Source: Gammaproteobacteria bacterium
GTDB taxonomy: Bacteria > Pseudomonadota > Gammaproteobacteria > Xanthomonadales > SZUA-36
NCBI GenBank assembly: GCA_024279945.1
Contig: JAJRRA010000086.1
Location: 1 to 57,928 of the forward strand
Direction: 5' to 3'
DNA: 57,928 nucleotides
The position numbers and the translations under genes were made by a program. The first letter of the stretch is position 1, and the number at the start of each line of letters is the position of its first letter. Below, one piece after another: positions 1 through 7,772 of the stretch. The notes below the pieces were generated by a model. That model made no database searches. It saw only the letters and a list, made by a program, of their open reading frames with translations, and had not been told where the DNA came from.

Positions 1-1431
1 CCCGATCCGGTGATTGCCGGTACGCAATTGACCTATACCATTACCGTTAACAACGATGGTCCGTCCGATGCGGACAATGTCACCGTGGTAGATGTTCTGC
101 CGGCCGGATTGACTTATGTATCTGATACAGACAACTGTGTTGAATCACCTGTAGGTACGCTCACCTGTAAACCGGGCGGCATATTAGCCCTGACCGGCAC
201 TGGATTTGACATCGTCGTGGCAGTTGATGCCGGCCTGGCACATAACACGGTACTGTCGAATACGGCCTCAGTAAGTTCCGATTCACCCGATCCGGACGAT
301 AGCAACAACAATAACGCGGCGGCACCCACTGAGACCACAGTTATCACCGAGGCATACTGGGATGTGACCAAGACATGGACCAATGGTGACACCGCTGCGG
401 TCAACATCATGCTGACTTGTAACGATGTGGAAGTGGCTTCCGGAGTCGCAACCCCGGGCGCCGGGCCGACTACCCTGACAGTGACCGGCTTCGATAACGG
501 GAACACATCCTGTACGGTGACCGAAGTAGTTCCGGACAGGACTTTTGAAGAGTATTCCGTTGATTGCAGCGTGGCCGATGTCGTCAGTGCCACAACCTAC
601 ACCTGCGACATCACCAACGCACCCAGCCTGGCCACTTTTGAAGTACGCAAACGCTTCATGGACGGCAATGATGCCACGCAGGTAACCTTTAACATCAGTT
701 GCAACGATGGTCTGCCGCTAAACTCTTCATTGACAGTCTTCCCGGATCAGGGCGAGTTTGTCCGCGGTGAAGCTGAAGTCACTTTTGTCGTAGAGCTTTT
801 CACTCCAGGTTCGATGGACTGCACGGTATCGGAAGAAAAGGTACCGAACTACACTGCTTCGTATGTTTGTGGCGTGTTCGGCAACCCCACCGTTTGCACC
901 GATGGTGATCCCTCGCCGCTGGACAATTTCGGTGACGGCCCCTGTGTTTTCGAGAATGTCGACTCAGCGGGTGCCGGTACGAGCAGGAACTTCTGCACGA
1001 TTCGTAACTATCCGGATCCGGCCACTTACACCGTCAACAAGGAATGGGTTGTTCTTGGCTCCGGAGGTGACCTTGTTGAACAGTTGGCCAGGATCAAGAT
1101 TTGGTGTGATGCAGAAATTCCAGGGGGTATACAATCGGGCCAACGCTGGTACAGGATTTTTGAGGAAGTGGGTGATTTCAGTCCTTCTGTGACCATCGTA
1201 CCTGACTACCCGAGTTCTAACTGCTGGGCCGAAGAAAGAATCTTCAGCGATGCGGTTGAAAGCCAAAACGATTGTGATGGCGCGGCGCTGGTCGCTGGTG
1301 GCAGTGCCAGTTGCGACATTGTCAACACCGTATTCTACGAAGGCATCCCGACCCTGAACCAGTATGGCCTGGCCCTGTTGGCCCTGCTGATGCTTGGTAT
1401 CGGTGCACTCGGGTTCAGACGCCTCACCTGA
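1..1431 (+). CDS. IPTL-CTERM exported repeat protein (5' end outside window)
   Basis: The frame is open from the first base, so the N-terminus and any signal peptide lie outside the window. The visible part begins with a DUF11-like beta-sandwich (prefixed by GTQLTYTITV, with a VVDVLPAGLTYV core and a TASVSS end). Two or three Cys-rich modules follow, built on 'TF.V.K.F...NDA..V.F...CNDGLPLN'. The C-terminus carries IPTLNQYGLALLALLMLG then GFRRLT, which is the IPTL motif, one hydrophobic helix and a basic tail typical of the IPTL-CTERM sorting signal. Such proteins are exported and held at or processed from the envelope; no dedicated processing enzyme is visible here. A paralogue with the same Cys-rich modules lies at 38730-40334. 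A strong terminator follows directly. Confidence 0.85.
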   Translation, partial: PDPVIAGTQLTYTITVNNDGPSDADNVTVVDVLPAGLTYVSDTDNCVESPVGTLTCKPGGILALTGTGFDIVVAVDAGLAHNTVLSNTASVSSDSPDPDDSNNNNAAAPTETTVITEAYWDVTKTWTNGDTAAVNIMLTCNDVEVASGVATPGAGPTTLTVTGFDNGNTSCTVTEVVPDRTFEEYSVDCSVADVVSATTYTCDITNAPSLATFEVRKRFMDGNDATQVTFNISCNDGLPLNSSLTVFPDQGEFVRGEAEVTFVVELFTPGSMDCTVSEEKVPNYTASYVCGVFGNPTVCTDGDPSPLDNFGDGPCVFENVDSAGAGTSRNFCTIRNYPDPATYTVNKEWVVLGSGGDLVEQLARIKIWCDAEIPGGIQSGQRWYRIFEEVGDFSPSVTIVPDYPSSNCWAEERIFSDAVESQNDCDGAALVAGGSASCDIVNTVFYEGIPTLNQYGLALLALLMLGIGALGFRRLT

Positions 1432-1453
1432 TAAAACCGATCAGTAAACAAGC

Positions 1454-1489
1454 AAAAAACCTGCGGTGAGCAATCATCGCAGGTTTTTT
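1454..1489 (+). terminator. Rho-independent terminator after the IPTL-CTERM gene
   Basis: A 12-bp stem AAAAAACCTGCG / CGCAGGTTTTTT is extended inward by four more pairs (GTGA/TCAT, one G-T wobble) and closed by a GCAA (GNRA) tetraloop at 1470-1473. The 3' arm runs into seven T residues. Its position 22 bases after the stop codon and before the oppositely oriented rpe gene suits a terminator. The A-run on the 5' side could also make it work for the minus strand. Confidence 0.9.
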
Positions 1490-1521
1490 TGTCTGCCCGG
1501 CACTGGTAGTGGACTCCGGTT

Positions 1522-2193
1522 TCAGGCAGTCGCGGCGTTCGCCTTCATCCGGCTGATGGTATCGCGGTAATCCTGCGAGCCGAAGATGGCCGAACCGGCG
1601 ACGAAGGTATCGGCACCGGCGCCCGCCGATTTGGCGATATTGTCGATTTTCACGCCACCGTCCACCTGCAGGCGAATGTCACGGCCACTGGCATCAATCA
1701 TTTCGCGTACCTTTTGCACCTTTTCCAACACGTGGGGAATAAAAGACTGACCGCCAAAACCGGGGTTCACCGACATCAGCAGAACCATGTCGAGTTTCTC
1801 CAGCGTCCAGTGCAACTGGCCCAAAGGAGTTGACGGGTTCAGCGCCAGTCCCGGGCGGCAGCCCAGTTCCCTTATCAACTGGATGGTGCGGTCAACATGC
1901 CGGCTGGCTTCGGGGTGAAAACTGATCAGGCTGGCCCCGGCCTGCGCGAACTGCACCACCAGTTCATCCACCGGCTCTACCATCAGGTGCACATCGATGG
2001 GCGCCTCGATGCCGTGCTTGCGCAAGGCCTTGCAGACCATTGCCCCGATGGTGAGATTGGGCACATAGTGATTGTCCATCACGTCGAAGTGAACCCAGTC
2101 CGCCCCGGCTTCCAGCACCTCAGTCACGTCCCGCCCCAGCCGGGCAAAATCAGCCGACAGAATGGATGGTGCAATAATGGTTGATTGTTTCAC
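1522..2193 (-). CDS. rpe: ribulose-phosphate 3-epimerase
   Basis: This TIM-barrel enzyme interconverts D-ribulose 5-phosphate and D-xylulose 5-phosphate in the pentose phosphate and Calvin pathways. Visible family motifs are [13 protein letters not shown] at the N-terminus, the metal-ligand stretch [23 protein letters not shown], the mobile loop [12 protein letters not shown], and the phosphate-binding end QVDGGV...VAGSAIFG. I place the start at the GTG at 2193 rather than an ATG 33 bases upstream. The complement of 2196-2205 reads GAGGGAGGCC, an excellent ribosome site at the right spacing, and [12 protein letters not shown] matches usual family N-termini. Length is then about 223 residues, normal for Rpe. 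It is divergent from the membrane protein gene that follows. Confidence 0.95.
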   Translation of the reverse strand: MKQSTIIAPSILSADFARLGRDVTEVLEAGADWVHFDVMDNHYVPNLTIGAMVCKALRKHGIEAPIDVHLMVEPVDELVVQFAQAGASLISFHPEASRHVDRTIQLIRELGCRPGLALNPSTPLGQLHWTLEKLDMVLLMSVNPGFGGQSFIPHVLEKVQKVREMIDASGRDIRLQVDGGVKIDNIAKSAGAGADTFVAGSAIFGSQDYRDTISRMKANAATA

Positions 2194-2276
2194 TGGGCCT
2201 CCCTCAGGCGTACTTAGCTGATACATTATCTGCAGATCACATAGTTCACAAACATTTTTTTGGGGAAATTGAAGAT

Positions 2277-3485
2277 ATGATGAACGCAGGCATTATTGTC
2301 GTAGCTGTGCTGCTCGGGTCTTACCTGGCCTTTTCCAGGCGCCTGCGCTCATCTTCGAACTGGCAGGCCACGGTCACGCCGCTGGCATCGATCATGGGCA
2401 GCGGCTTTCTGGTCAGCGCCCCGCTGCTGGCCGGCGTGGTCGGCAACCTGGCAGTGGTATGTATGGCCGTGTTGCTGGTGCTGGCCTACCTGGTGGGCGC
2501 CGTAATTCGCTTCAACATCCGCCACTTTGAGCCCATTGAAAATGACGGACACGGCCCGGCCCAGGATGTTGGCGTTCTGTCCCGTATCGTGCTGGTCGCG
2601 GCCTATTTCATCTCGGTGACCTACTACCTGGAACTGCTGGCGGCATTTCTATTGAAATCACTCGGCATGCACAGCCAGATGGCGGCCGACGGCATCACCA
2701 CTTTGCTGTTACTAATCATTGGCGGTATCGGCATGTGGCGGGGGTTGAAATCACTGGAAGTGCTGGAGAAATATGCAGTCGCTTTTAATCTGGGCATGAT
2801 CGGCGCGCTGCTCGGCAGCCTGGTCATCTATAACGTCCATCTGCTGCTGGGTGGAACATGGGCGCTGGCGGATATTTCCTCGGTCATCGATTTTCACGAC
2901 ATGCGGGTTCTGTTGGGCCTGCTGATCGTGGTGCAGGGCTTTGAGACCTCCCGCTACCTCGGTGATGCACACCCTGCCGAACAGCGCATCACGACCATGC
3001 GCAATGCCCAGATTATTTCAACGGTGATCTATCTCTCGTTCATCGGCCTGGCGACCGTGCTGTTTCGCGATGGTCTGGGCTCGGACGTCACGGCGATCAT
3101 CAGCATGACAAAACCGGTGGCGGTTATCCTGCCCATTCTAATCGCGGTCGCCGCGATCGGCAGTCAGTTCAGTGCGGCGGTGGCTGATACCGAAGGGGCC
3201 GGCGGCCTGCTCGAAGACATTACTCATTTCGAACTCCCGATCCGCTATGCCTATCTGCTGATCCTGGTAGTGACGATTCTTCTGACCTGGAAAACCAATG
3301 TCAACGAGATCATCGCCTATGCATCGCGGGCCTTTGCGCTGTACTACATGCTGCAGTCCATCGTCGCATGGTTTGTCGCCTGGCAAATGAAAGACCTGCC
3401 CCACCGATCTGCACGCCTGCTGATGTTTTCCCTGGTGGCCATCGTGTGCTTCCTTGTATTCACGCTGGGCATTCCGTCAGGGTGA
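2277..3485 (+). CDS. polytopic membrane protein, possibly APC-like transporter
   Basis: About 402 residues, almost entirely hydrophobic, with roughly eleven predicted membrane helices (for example [33 protein letters not shown] and [12 protein letters not shown]). The segment [16 protein letters not shown] preceding a helix and the repeated small-residue breaks recall amino acid/polyamine/organocation (APC) superfamily carriers, but I do not recognise a specific family. The start is taken at the ATG ATG pair at 2277/2280, preceded by GGGGAAA; the long upstream frame begins inside the rpe leader and is not supported. The neighbours give no functional clue. No signal peptide beyond the first helix. 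Confidence 0.7.
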   Translation: MMNAGIIVVAVLLGSYLAFSRRLRSSSNWQATVTPLASIMGSGFLVSAPLLAGVVGNLAVVCMAVLLVLAYLVGAVIRFNIRHFEPIENDGHGPAQDVGVLSRIVLVAAYFISVTYYLELLAAFLLKSLGMHSQMAADGITTLLLLIIGGIGMWRGLKSLEVLEKYAVAFNLGMIGALLGSLVIYNVHLLLGGTWALADISSVIDFHDMRVLLGLLIVVQGFETSRYLGDAHPAEQRITTMRNAQIISTVIYLSFIGLATVLFRDGLGSDVTAIISMTKPVAVILPILIAVAAIGSQFSAAVADTEGAGGLLEDITHFELPIRYAYLLILVVTILLTWKTNVNEIIAYASRAFALYYMLQSIVAWFVAWQMKDLPHRSARLLMFSLVAIVCFLVFTLGIPSG

Positions 3486-3568
3486 ATGGCTAAAGACATT
3501 ATTGTGAGCACAGCGGAAACTGGTGTAGTCTGAATCAAGATTTCTAAATGAGACGGAGCGCACAATAA

Positions 3569-3982
3569 ATGAGCACAAAAACATTATCAGGCAGTTGTCT
3601 TTGCGGCGGCGTCCGTTATACCGCCACCGGGCAGGAACAACGCTTCTATCACTGCCACTGTCAGCGCTGTCGCAAGGCCTCGGGTACCGGCCATGCCAGT
3701 AATCTCTTCGTCCAGGGCACGCTTGCATGGGAATGCGGGGAGGAGTTAATCCCCCACTTCAAGGTGCCGGATGCCAAACATTTCACCAACACCTTTTGCC
3801 GGCAATGCGGCGGGCGACTGCCACGATTCATTGAAACAGTGGATATGGTTTTTATCCCTGCCGGCTCACTGGATGATGAACCTGAAATGGGGCCACAGGC
3901 GAGAATCTTCACCAGATCAGGCGCCGCCTGGGCTTGTGATGGTTCGGAACTCCCTGAATTCACCGAATATCCACCCCGGTAG
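3569..3982 (+). CDS. GFA / CENP-V domain zinc-binding protein
   Basis: A 137-residue protein of the glutathione-dependent formaldehyde-activating (GFA) fold. All the zinc-ligand cysteines are visible: SCLCGGVRY near residues 9-17, CHCQRCRKASG near 29-39, and FCRQCGG near 75-82. Family members bind two structural or catalytic zincs; Gfa itself speeds addition of formaldehyde to glutathione, but most homologues have no proven substrate. The ATG at 3569 is preceded by GACGGAGCG, a good ribosome site. It stands alone between a membrane protein and the pilus regulator, with no sign of co-transcription with either. Confidence 0.9.
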   Translation: MSTKTLSGSCLCGGVRYTATGQEQRFYHCHCQRCRKASGTGHASNLFVQGTLAWECGEELIPHFKVPDAKHFTNTFCRQCGGRLPRFIETVDMVFIPAGSLDDEPEMGPQARIFTRSGAAWACDGSELPEFTEYPPR

Positions 3983-4035
3983 ACTGCCCTGCAGAGAATC
4001 AATTTGCCCTTCCGTACTGAAGGCTACGGTCATTT

Positions 4036-4062
4036 TCGGTACAAATTGACACAAATCGGTAC
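4036..4062 (+). promoter_or_regulatory. direct repeats upstream of the pilus regulator
   Basis: TCGGTAC occurs at 4036-4042 and again at 4056-4062, exactly 20 bp apart. ACAAAT occurs at 4041 and 4051, 10 bp apart. A TTGACA hexamer (4046-4051) lies between them, but the next TATAAG is only 13 bp downstream, so a normal sigma-70 promoter is not obvious. Helically phased direct repeats before a gene with a SARP-like DNA-binding domain suggest a binding site, perhaps autoregulatory. They differ in sequence from the TTTCTCG repeats at the pilus promoters. Confidence 0.35.
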
Positions 4063-4094
4063 GGTATAAGGAGATCACTGCTACGCTTTGCGTC

Positions 4095-7000
4095 ATGGGC
4101 ATTCAAAATGTGCTTTCATCAGCGTCTGGCACCTATTATTCCCGTCCTGCACTTGAGCGCTTGCTGCAGGAACAGACCGGGCGCAATGTCATCCTGATCA
4201 ATGCCCCCAGCGGGGCCGGCAAGACTGCTGTGATTGCCCATTTTACCGATGCGGCACCGAACGATGTCTGCTGGTTCAATATCGAACCTGGCGATAGTGA
4301 CCCCGCTGCGTTTCTGGCACGCTATCGGCAGACCATCGAGCAACATACGGGGCAGCCCATTTCATTTCCTCCGTTTGCGGCTGACTATCTTGCCCGGATC
4401 GAGGTGTATGGCGAACAACTGATTTCTTTATTGCTACATCATTTGGGATCAACTATCACCCTGGTGTTCGACGATTGCCATCTGCTACAAGCGGACTCAC
4501 CGGTGCAAACCTTGCTGCGGTTGTTCTCCAGCCAACTGCTCGAAGGTCAACAGATGATCGCACTCAGCCGTATGCCTGTCCCGTTCCCGCGCAAGGACTG
4601 GGATTCTGAGCGCCGTATCCTTCGCCTTGACTGGGGGCATTTCCAACTCAGTGCCAATGAACTTGCACAGCTTTTTCAGCACATGACGGGAGAGCTGCCC
4701 CATGAGAAAACCCTCGGCCGACTGATGCAACAGACGGGTGGCCTGATCGCAGATATCCTGCTGCTGGCGGGCAAAAATGACCACGAGAATGTGGCGGCAA
4801 GGAGTAAGACGGCAAGTACGCACGATTTCATCGAACAGGGCCTGGAACTGGATGATGTGGATTGGGGCCAGTTGTGCCTGCTGGCAGAGTTTTCAGTCCT
4901 CAATGAAGAAATAATTCATGCCATCTGCCCCGGCAGCCGCTTGATCGAAATCCTTGGCCATCTTGCCGAGGGCGGCAGGCTGGTGCAACGAATCCAGCAG
5001 GATCCACCGATTTTCCGTCTGCACGATCTGATGCGCAAACACCTTCGCCGAAAGCGGGCTGACCTGTTGTCTCACGATCTGCTAAAGCAACACCTCAACG
5101 AAGTTGCGACCCTATTACTGAATGCAGGACAGGACTACGCGGCCATGCGATTGCAGTCCCAGACCGGATCGCTGGACCAGGTTGCTGCAACCATCCGGGA
5201 CCGGGCAATGGACTGGATTCAGCGGGGCCGTTATTACACCCTCCGACAGATGCTGTCGCTGCTGGAAGGCAGTGAATATGAAGCCCTGCCGTGGATGCGT
5301 TTCTTTCAGGGTGCATTGTGTAAGTTTTTACGGCCGGACAAGGCCATCGTGCTGTTCCAGATGGCACTGGACGGTTTCGAGCGCGAAGCCGACATCACCG
5401 GTGAAAAAATGGCGCTTGGCGAGTTACTGGACACGATCCAGTACCACGGTGAGGACTTCTCCATCGCAACCCCACTGCTGGAGCGCGCCTGGGAACACAT
5501 CGAAAACACGCCACCGGCACAGGCAGGTCTGGCTGATGCCCTGCTCGCTACTTATGCCGGCGTAATGTTCCTGCTACACAAGGGCGAGTCATTGAAGGCC
5601 TTACAATGCGTTAGCCGTTCGTCGCAAATCGCCGCCAAGCTGCCGGGGCTCGAGTTGCTGAGCAGCTACCTGCATGTATATCACGCCATTGCCAGCGACT
5701 CAGCCGGGCTGTGTCGGCAGGCGGCGGCATCCTTTGATCAGGCCGAGGCCCTGTTCGCCCGGTCACCTGAGCACCCTCCGCACCGTTTTATGTATAACTT
5801 TCTGGCTTCGGTGCATGAAATATTTTTCGGGCAGTACAGCGCCAGCCTGCAACGCATGCTGGAAACCCTTAAATATTCACAGCAGTGGGGTCTGCAACAT
5901 CACCAGGAGCACCTGCTGACACGCATTGCCGAAAGCCATCTTGGCCTGGGCAATCCTGAACCGGTCGCCGGGATCCTTGCACAGGTGGATGCAATCCCGC
6001 ACCGGTCGGGTTTTTCACGCGGCATCATGTTGCAGGTCCAGGCGCATTACTGGCTCGAAAAGGACCAGCCTTACGAAGCCTTGCAGGCTGCGAAACGTTC
6101 TGCCGCGGAGCTGAAAAGGATCGGTGCCGAGATTTTTCATCGCTCCACCCTTTCACTGCAATCGGTGGCACTGACTGAACTGGAGCAATATGAACAGGCC
6201 GCCCGCCTGCAGGCCGATAACCTGAGCTGGGCTGACCGGGTCGGCAGTAAGATGCAACGCTTCACGACCCTGTTACACCAGGCCTGGCGGCATTTTCGGC
6301 AAGACCAGGAAGAAGATATGCTCAACGCGCTGCACGCGGCCCTGGAGATCGGCGCCCGGCACGGATTCCTCACGAGCCTTCACTGGACACCGCACATAAT
6401 GAGTCGCCTGTTGTCGATCGCGCTGGGCCACGATATGGAAAGCATTTATGTGCGCAGCCTTATCACCATGCACGATCTGACTCCACCCGAGGCGATGAGT
6501 AGCACCGAAGCATGGCCATGGCGTGTGCGTATCCGTTGTCTGGGTGAATCCCGGATCGTGATCAATGACAAGGAGGTACCGCCAAATACCTGGAAGGGCG
6601 GCAAGACCCTCGCCCTGCTTGAAGCTCTACTGGCCGGTGGCGGCGAACACGTCGCGGTAGATCGACTGATCGACGTTCTGTGGCCGGATACCGAGGGCGA
6701 CAAGGCGCGTCAGAACCTTGAATTCACCTTGCGCGGCCTGCGCAAGGTGTTAAGCCTGCCCAATATCAAGAGCCCGCTTGTACGGCTCAAAGCGGGCCGC
6801 CTGAGCCTTGATCCACACTATTGCTGGATCGACACGCGTGCCTTTCTTGAGTTGCAACGGACGGCCGATCGCCATGATCGCGCCGGGGATGCGTATATGG
6901 CAATAAGCTGCCGGGAGCAGGCCATCGCGCTGTACCGCGGACCCTTGCTGGCCGGTCGCGACACACCCTGGATTCTCGAACACCGGCGCCAGTGGCGTCA

Positions 7001-7145
7001 GCGCTTTTTCCTTATGGTCGGCAAATGCCGGGATCAGCTTCGTCAGCAGAATGAGGAGGAACGCTTCGCCGTTCTTGCACGCCAGGCTCTGGCCGCCGAA
7101 CCCGATTCACAGTCAATACACACGGATATCTATACATATAGATGA
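4095..7145 (+). CDS. ATPase-TPR transcriptional regulator with SARP-like (Trans_reg_C + BTAD) C-terminus
   Basis: This 1016-residue MalT-like signal-transducing regulator has an N-terminal NTPase with Walker A (APSGAGKT, residues 37-44) and a Walker B-like VFDDCH (124-129). A long helical, TPR-like middle spans about residues 320-780. The C-terminus carries an OmpR-type winged helix (about 808-905, containing LLEALLAGGGEHVAVDRL and LWPD) followed by the start of a bacterial transcriptional activation domain (BTAD; about 920-1016). SARP-type domains bind direct repeats of about 7 bp with 11-bp period. Exactly such repeats sit just after its stop codon before the pilin gene, and again before the chaperone gene, so I infer that it activates the pilus locus. 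The BTAD looks shorter than usual. The AAGGAG upstream is about 20 bases from the ATG, so the start is not certain. Confidence 0.85.
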   Translation: MGIQNVLSSASGTYYSRPALERLLQEQTGRNVILINAPSGAGKTAVIAHFTDAAPNDVCWFNIEPGDSDPAAFLARYRQTIEQHTGQPISFPPFAADYLARIEVYGEQLISLLLHHLGSTITLVFDDCHLLQADSPVQTLLRLFSSQLLEGQQMIALSRMPVPFPRKDWDSERRILRLDWGHFQLSANELAQLFQHMTGELPHEKTLGRLMQQTGGLIADILLLAGKNDHENVAARSKTASTHDFIEQGLELDDVDWGQLCLLAEFSVLNEEIIHAICPGSRLIEILGHLAEGGRLVQRIQQDPPIFRLHDLMRKHLRRKRADLLSHDLLKQHLNEVATLLLNAGQDYAAMRLQSQTGSLDQVAATIRDRAMDWIQRGRYYTLRQMLSLLEGSEYEALPWMRFFQGALCKFLRPDKAIVLFQMALDGFEREADITGEKMALGELLDTIQYHGEDFSIATPLLERAWEHIENTPPAQAGLADALLATYAGVMFLLHKGESLKALQCVSRSSQIAAKLPGLELLSSYLHVYHAIASDSAGLCRQAAASFDQAEALFARSPEHPPHRFMYNFLASVHEIFFGQYSASLQRMLETLKYSQQWGLQHHQEHLLTRIAESHLGLGNPEPVAGILAQVDAIPHRSGFSRGIMLQVQAHYWLEKDQPYEALQAAKRSAAELKRIGAEIFHRSTLSLQSVALTELEQYEQAARLQADNLSWADRVGSKMQRFTTLLHQAWRHFRQDQEEDMLNALHAALEIGARHGFLTSLHWTPHIMSRLLSIALGHDMESIYVRSLITMHDLTPPEAMSSTEAWPWRVRIRCLGESRIVINDKEVPPNTWKGGKTLALLEALLAGGGEHVAVDRLIDVLWPDTEGDKARQNLEFTLRGLRKVLSLPNIKSPLVRLKAGRLSLDPHYCWIDTRAFLELQRTADRHDRAGDAYMAISCREQAIALYRGPLLAGRDTPWILEHRRQWRQRFFLMVGKCRDQLRQQNEEERFAVLARQALAAEPDSQSIHTDIYTYR

Positions 7146-7147
7146 GT

Positions 7148-7183
7148 TTTCTCGCCTTTTTCTCGCCTCACTCCGGTTATTCT
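7148..7183 (+). promoter_or_regulatory. pilin promoter with two TTTCTCG direct repeats
   Basis: TTTCTCG occurs at 7148-7154 and 7159-7165 (11-bp period, CCTT between them). Twelve bases later comes TATTCT (7178-7183), a 4/6 match to the -10 consensus, and no -35 hexamer is present. The same 18-mer, with the same 12-base gap to a -10-like TACACT, precedes the chaperone gene on the minus strand at 10901-10936. The geometry is that of a SARP-type activator site replacing the -35 element. Inference; the repeats and spacing are directly visible. Confidence 0.65.
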
Positions 7184-7237
7184 TACAGGTGGGAGTCGGA
7201 AGACCGGCCCGAAACCTGTGAAATAACAAGGAGTCCG

Positions 7238-7750
7238 ATGATGAAAAAAATTCTTTTAACCCTGCCACTGCTGGTATTGATGAGTGGCCCGTCAATGGCG
7301 GCCAGTACAACAAATATGCAGGTATTGCTGAATATTCCTGCGAGTATCACGGTCAGTGCAACGACACTGGACTTTGGCTCGAATGACCTGGCAATTGCAG
7401 TAAGCGCACAGGCGACTGTTACTGTCACGGCGTCCAACAGCACCAGTTATGCCGTTGCTCTGGATGCCGGCAACAATGTGGATGTCGCCGGTATACGCAA
7501 TCTGAATAATGCCGGTGCTACAACCCCTCTCCCGTATTATCTGTACCAGGATTCAGGCGAAAGCGTGCAATGGGGTGATAACTGCACGGGTGGTGCGAAT
7601 ACCTATTCATTTGGTACATGCAAAACCGCCCTGACGGGTACCGGTTCACCCCAAGCATATACGGTTTATGGATATATACCAGGGACAACCCCAACACCAC
7701 CCGCTGGCGCTTACAGCGATGTGGTTGTGGTAACCGTGCTGGTCAATTGA
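7238..7750 (+). CDS. spore coat U (SCPU) domain pilin
   Basis: A 170-residue exported subunit. The start is the ATG at 7238 (or the adjacent one at 7241), preceded by AAGGAG at 7228-7233; the longer frame upstream overlaps the promoter repeats. The signal peptide MMKKILLTLPLLVLMSGPS ends at MAAS. The mature part begins with a short donor-strand-like stretch (NMQVLLNIPASITV) and ends with the SCPU C-terminal strand YSDVVVVTVLVN. Two Cys in the body (DNCTGG and GTCKT) may pair. SCPU proteins are the structural subunits of archaic, sigma-class (Csu-type) chaperone-usher pili. It converges with the usher gene, leaving only 22 bp between the stop codons. Confidence 0.9.
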   Translation: MMKKILLTLPLLVLMSGPSMAASTTNMQVLLNIPASITVSATTLDFGSNDLAIAVSAQATVTVTASNSTSYAVALDAGNNVDVAGIRNLNNAGATTPLPYYLYQDSGESVQWGDNCTGGANTYSFGTCKTALTGTGSPQAYTVYGYIPGTTPTPPAGAYSDVVVVTVLVN

Positions 7751-7772
7751 TATTTGTCTGTTGCGCGGGGTA

